A program made the translations under genes and the position numbers. The notes under the pieces were generated by a model, which saw only the letters and a list, made by a program, of their open reading frames with translations, searched no databases and was not told where the DNA came from. Of a DNA stretch of 6,034 nucleotides, positions 5,932 to 6,034 are shown one piece after another. Positions within the stretch are counted from its first letter, which is position 1, and the number at the start of each line of letters is the position of its first letter. The stretch lies in NCBI GenBank assembly GCA_017383665.1, contig JAFNWA010000109.1:1-6034 (forward strand), in the 5' to 3' direction. This stretch comes from Bacteroidaceae bacterium. Lineage in GTDB: Bacteria; Bacteroidota; Bacteroidia; Bacteroidales; Bacteroidaceae.

Positions 5932-6034
5932 AACTACAATCAATTCTATAAATCAATAGACCACCCCCCCCAAGACTTTGCAGGTGAGCCCTATGAGTTT
6001 TATTATGGAAAATACCGTAACAGACTGAAAAATA
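5932..6034 (+). other. Open reading frame running off the right edge, no start seen
   Basis: After a TAA at 5929-5931 one plus-strand frame stays open for 34 codons to the window end and reads QDFAGEPYEFYYGKYRNRLK in its second half. The composition looks protein-like, but there is no ATG or GTG in frame, and the C8 tract lies inside. It could be a gene fragment, the 3' part of a frame broken at the C-run, or chance. An ATG at 5994 in another frame stops within 11 codons. Confidence 0.2.
5964..5991 (-). repeat. Right arm of imperfect inverted repeat, with C8 tract
   Basis: On the minus strand this reads GGGCTCACCTGCAAAGTCTT followed by eight G, mirroring the left arm. The run of eight C on the plus strand (5964-5971) is the longest homopolymer of G or C in the window and may vary in length between reads or cells. 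Confidence 0.6.

Larger units (their letters stand above)
5344..5991. mobile_element. Putative non-autonomous repeat element with imperfect terminal inverted repeats
   Basis: A block of about 648 bases bounded by two inverted copies of one motif: TTCACCTTCAAAGT then TGGGGG on the left, and, read on the minus strand from the right, CTCACCTGCAAAGT then CTTGGGGG. Between them lie at least six hairpins and no credible gene. Translations of chance ORFs inside remind me of 'hypothetical proteins' recurring in many Bacteroidales genomes, which would fit a dispersed repeat, but this is memory and not a search. No target-site duplication is evident next to the arms. Alternatives are a decayed insertion sequence or a large structured intergenic RNA. 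Confidence 0.4.
5193..6034. other. 842-base gene-free region rich in hairpins
   Basis: No protein gene can be supported here on either strand. Open frames exist on both strands, but they overlap one another, lack recognisable motifs and run through strong hairpins. Positions 5193-5343 are A/T-rich filler with only a weak AACAAT/ATTGTT pair (5213-5218, 5234-5239). Positions 5344-5991 form the inverted-repeat-bounded block described separately. After 5991 the sequence may enter a new feature cut by the window edge. Confidence 0.7.

Noticed and set aside
5768..5956. 62-codon minus-strand ORF
   Set aside because: No motif or convincing start context, and it overlaps the hairpins at 5769-5810. 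It is best explained as another chance translation of repeat sequence.

Overview
The window looks like ordinary chromosome from a Bacteroidales bacterium (Bacteroides, Prevotella or Muribaculaceae type). Three things point there. The gene families are those of that order. Shine-Dalgarno sequences are mostly weak. Promoters have the Bacteroidota form, with a -7 box TAnnTTTG and a -33 box TTTG; the clearest one sits exactly 19 bases apart in front of tRNA-Lys. No strain or species can be named from the sequence alone.

Layout. Positions 1-1908 hold a minus-strand operon in the order tdk (thymidine kinase), a YjjG-type HAD nucleotidase, and ansA (cytoplasmic L-asparaginase, cut by the left edge). 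The gaps are only 4 and 13 bases. A 228-base intergenic region (1909-2136) holds divergent promoters. Positions 2137-4017 hold a plus-strand pair, rsmI (16S rRNA C1402 2'-O-methyltransferase) and a PerM/AI-2E family membrane protein. A free-standing tRNA-Lys(TTT) unit follows at 4111-4281 with its own promoter and a strong intrinsic terminator. A radical SAM protein with a SPASM-like C-terminus (4341-5192) is the last recognisable gene.

Positions 5193-6034 hold no convincing protein gene. From about 5344 to 5991 this stretch is bounded by a pair of imperfect inverted repeats of about 22-28 bases and is packed with near-perfect hairpins, one of them inside a larger 10-bp stem. I read it as a non-autonomous, repeat-like structured element. 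The translations of its chance ORFs resemble, from memory only, 'hypothetical proteins' scattered through Bacteroidales genomes. It is the least explained part of the window.

How the genes work together. Tdk makes dTMP by salvage. YjjG-type nucleotidases remove dUMP, dTMP and non-canonical pyrimidine monophosphates, so the first two genes form a plausible kinase and house-cleaning phosphatase pair. RsmI and tRNA-Lys belong to translation. The PerM-like protein and the radical SAM protein have no substrate that can be assigned here.
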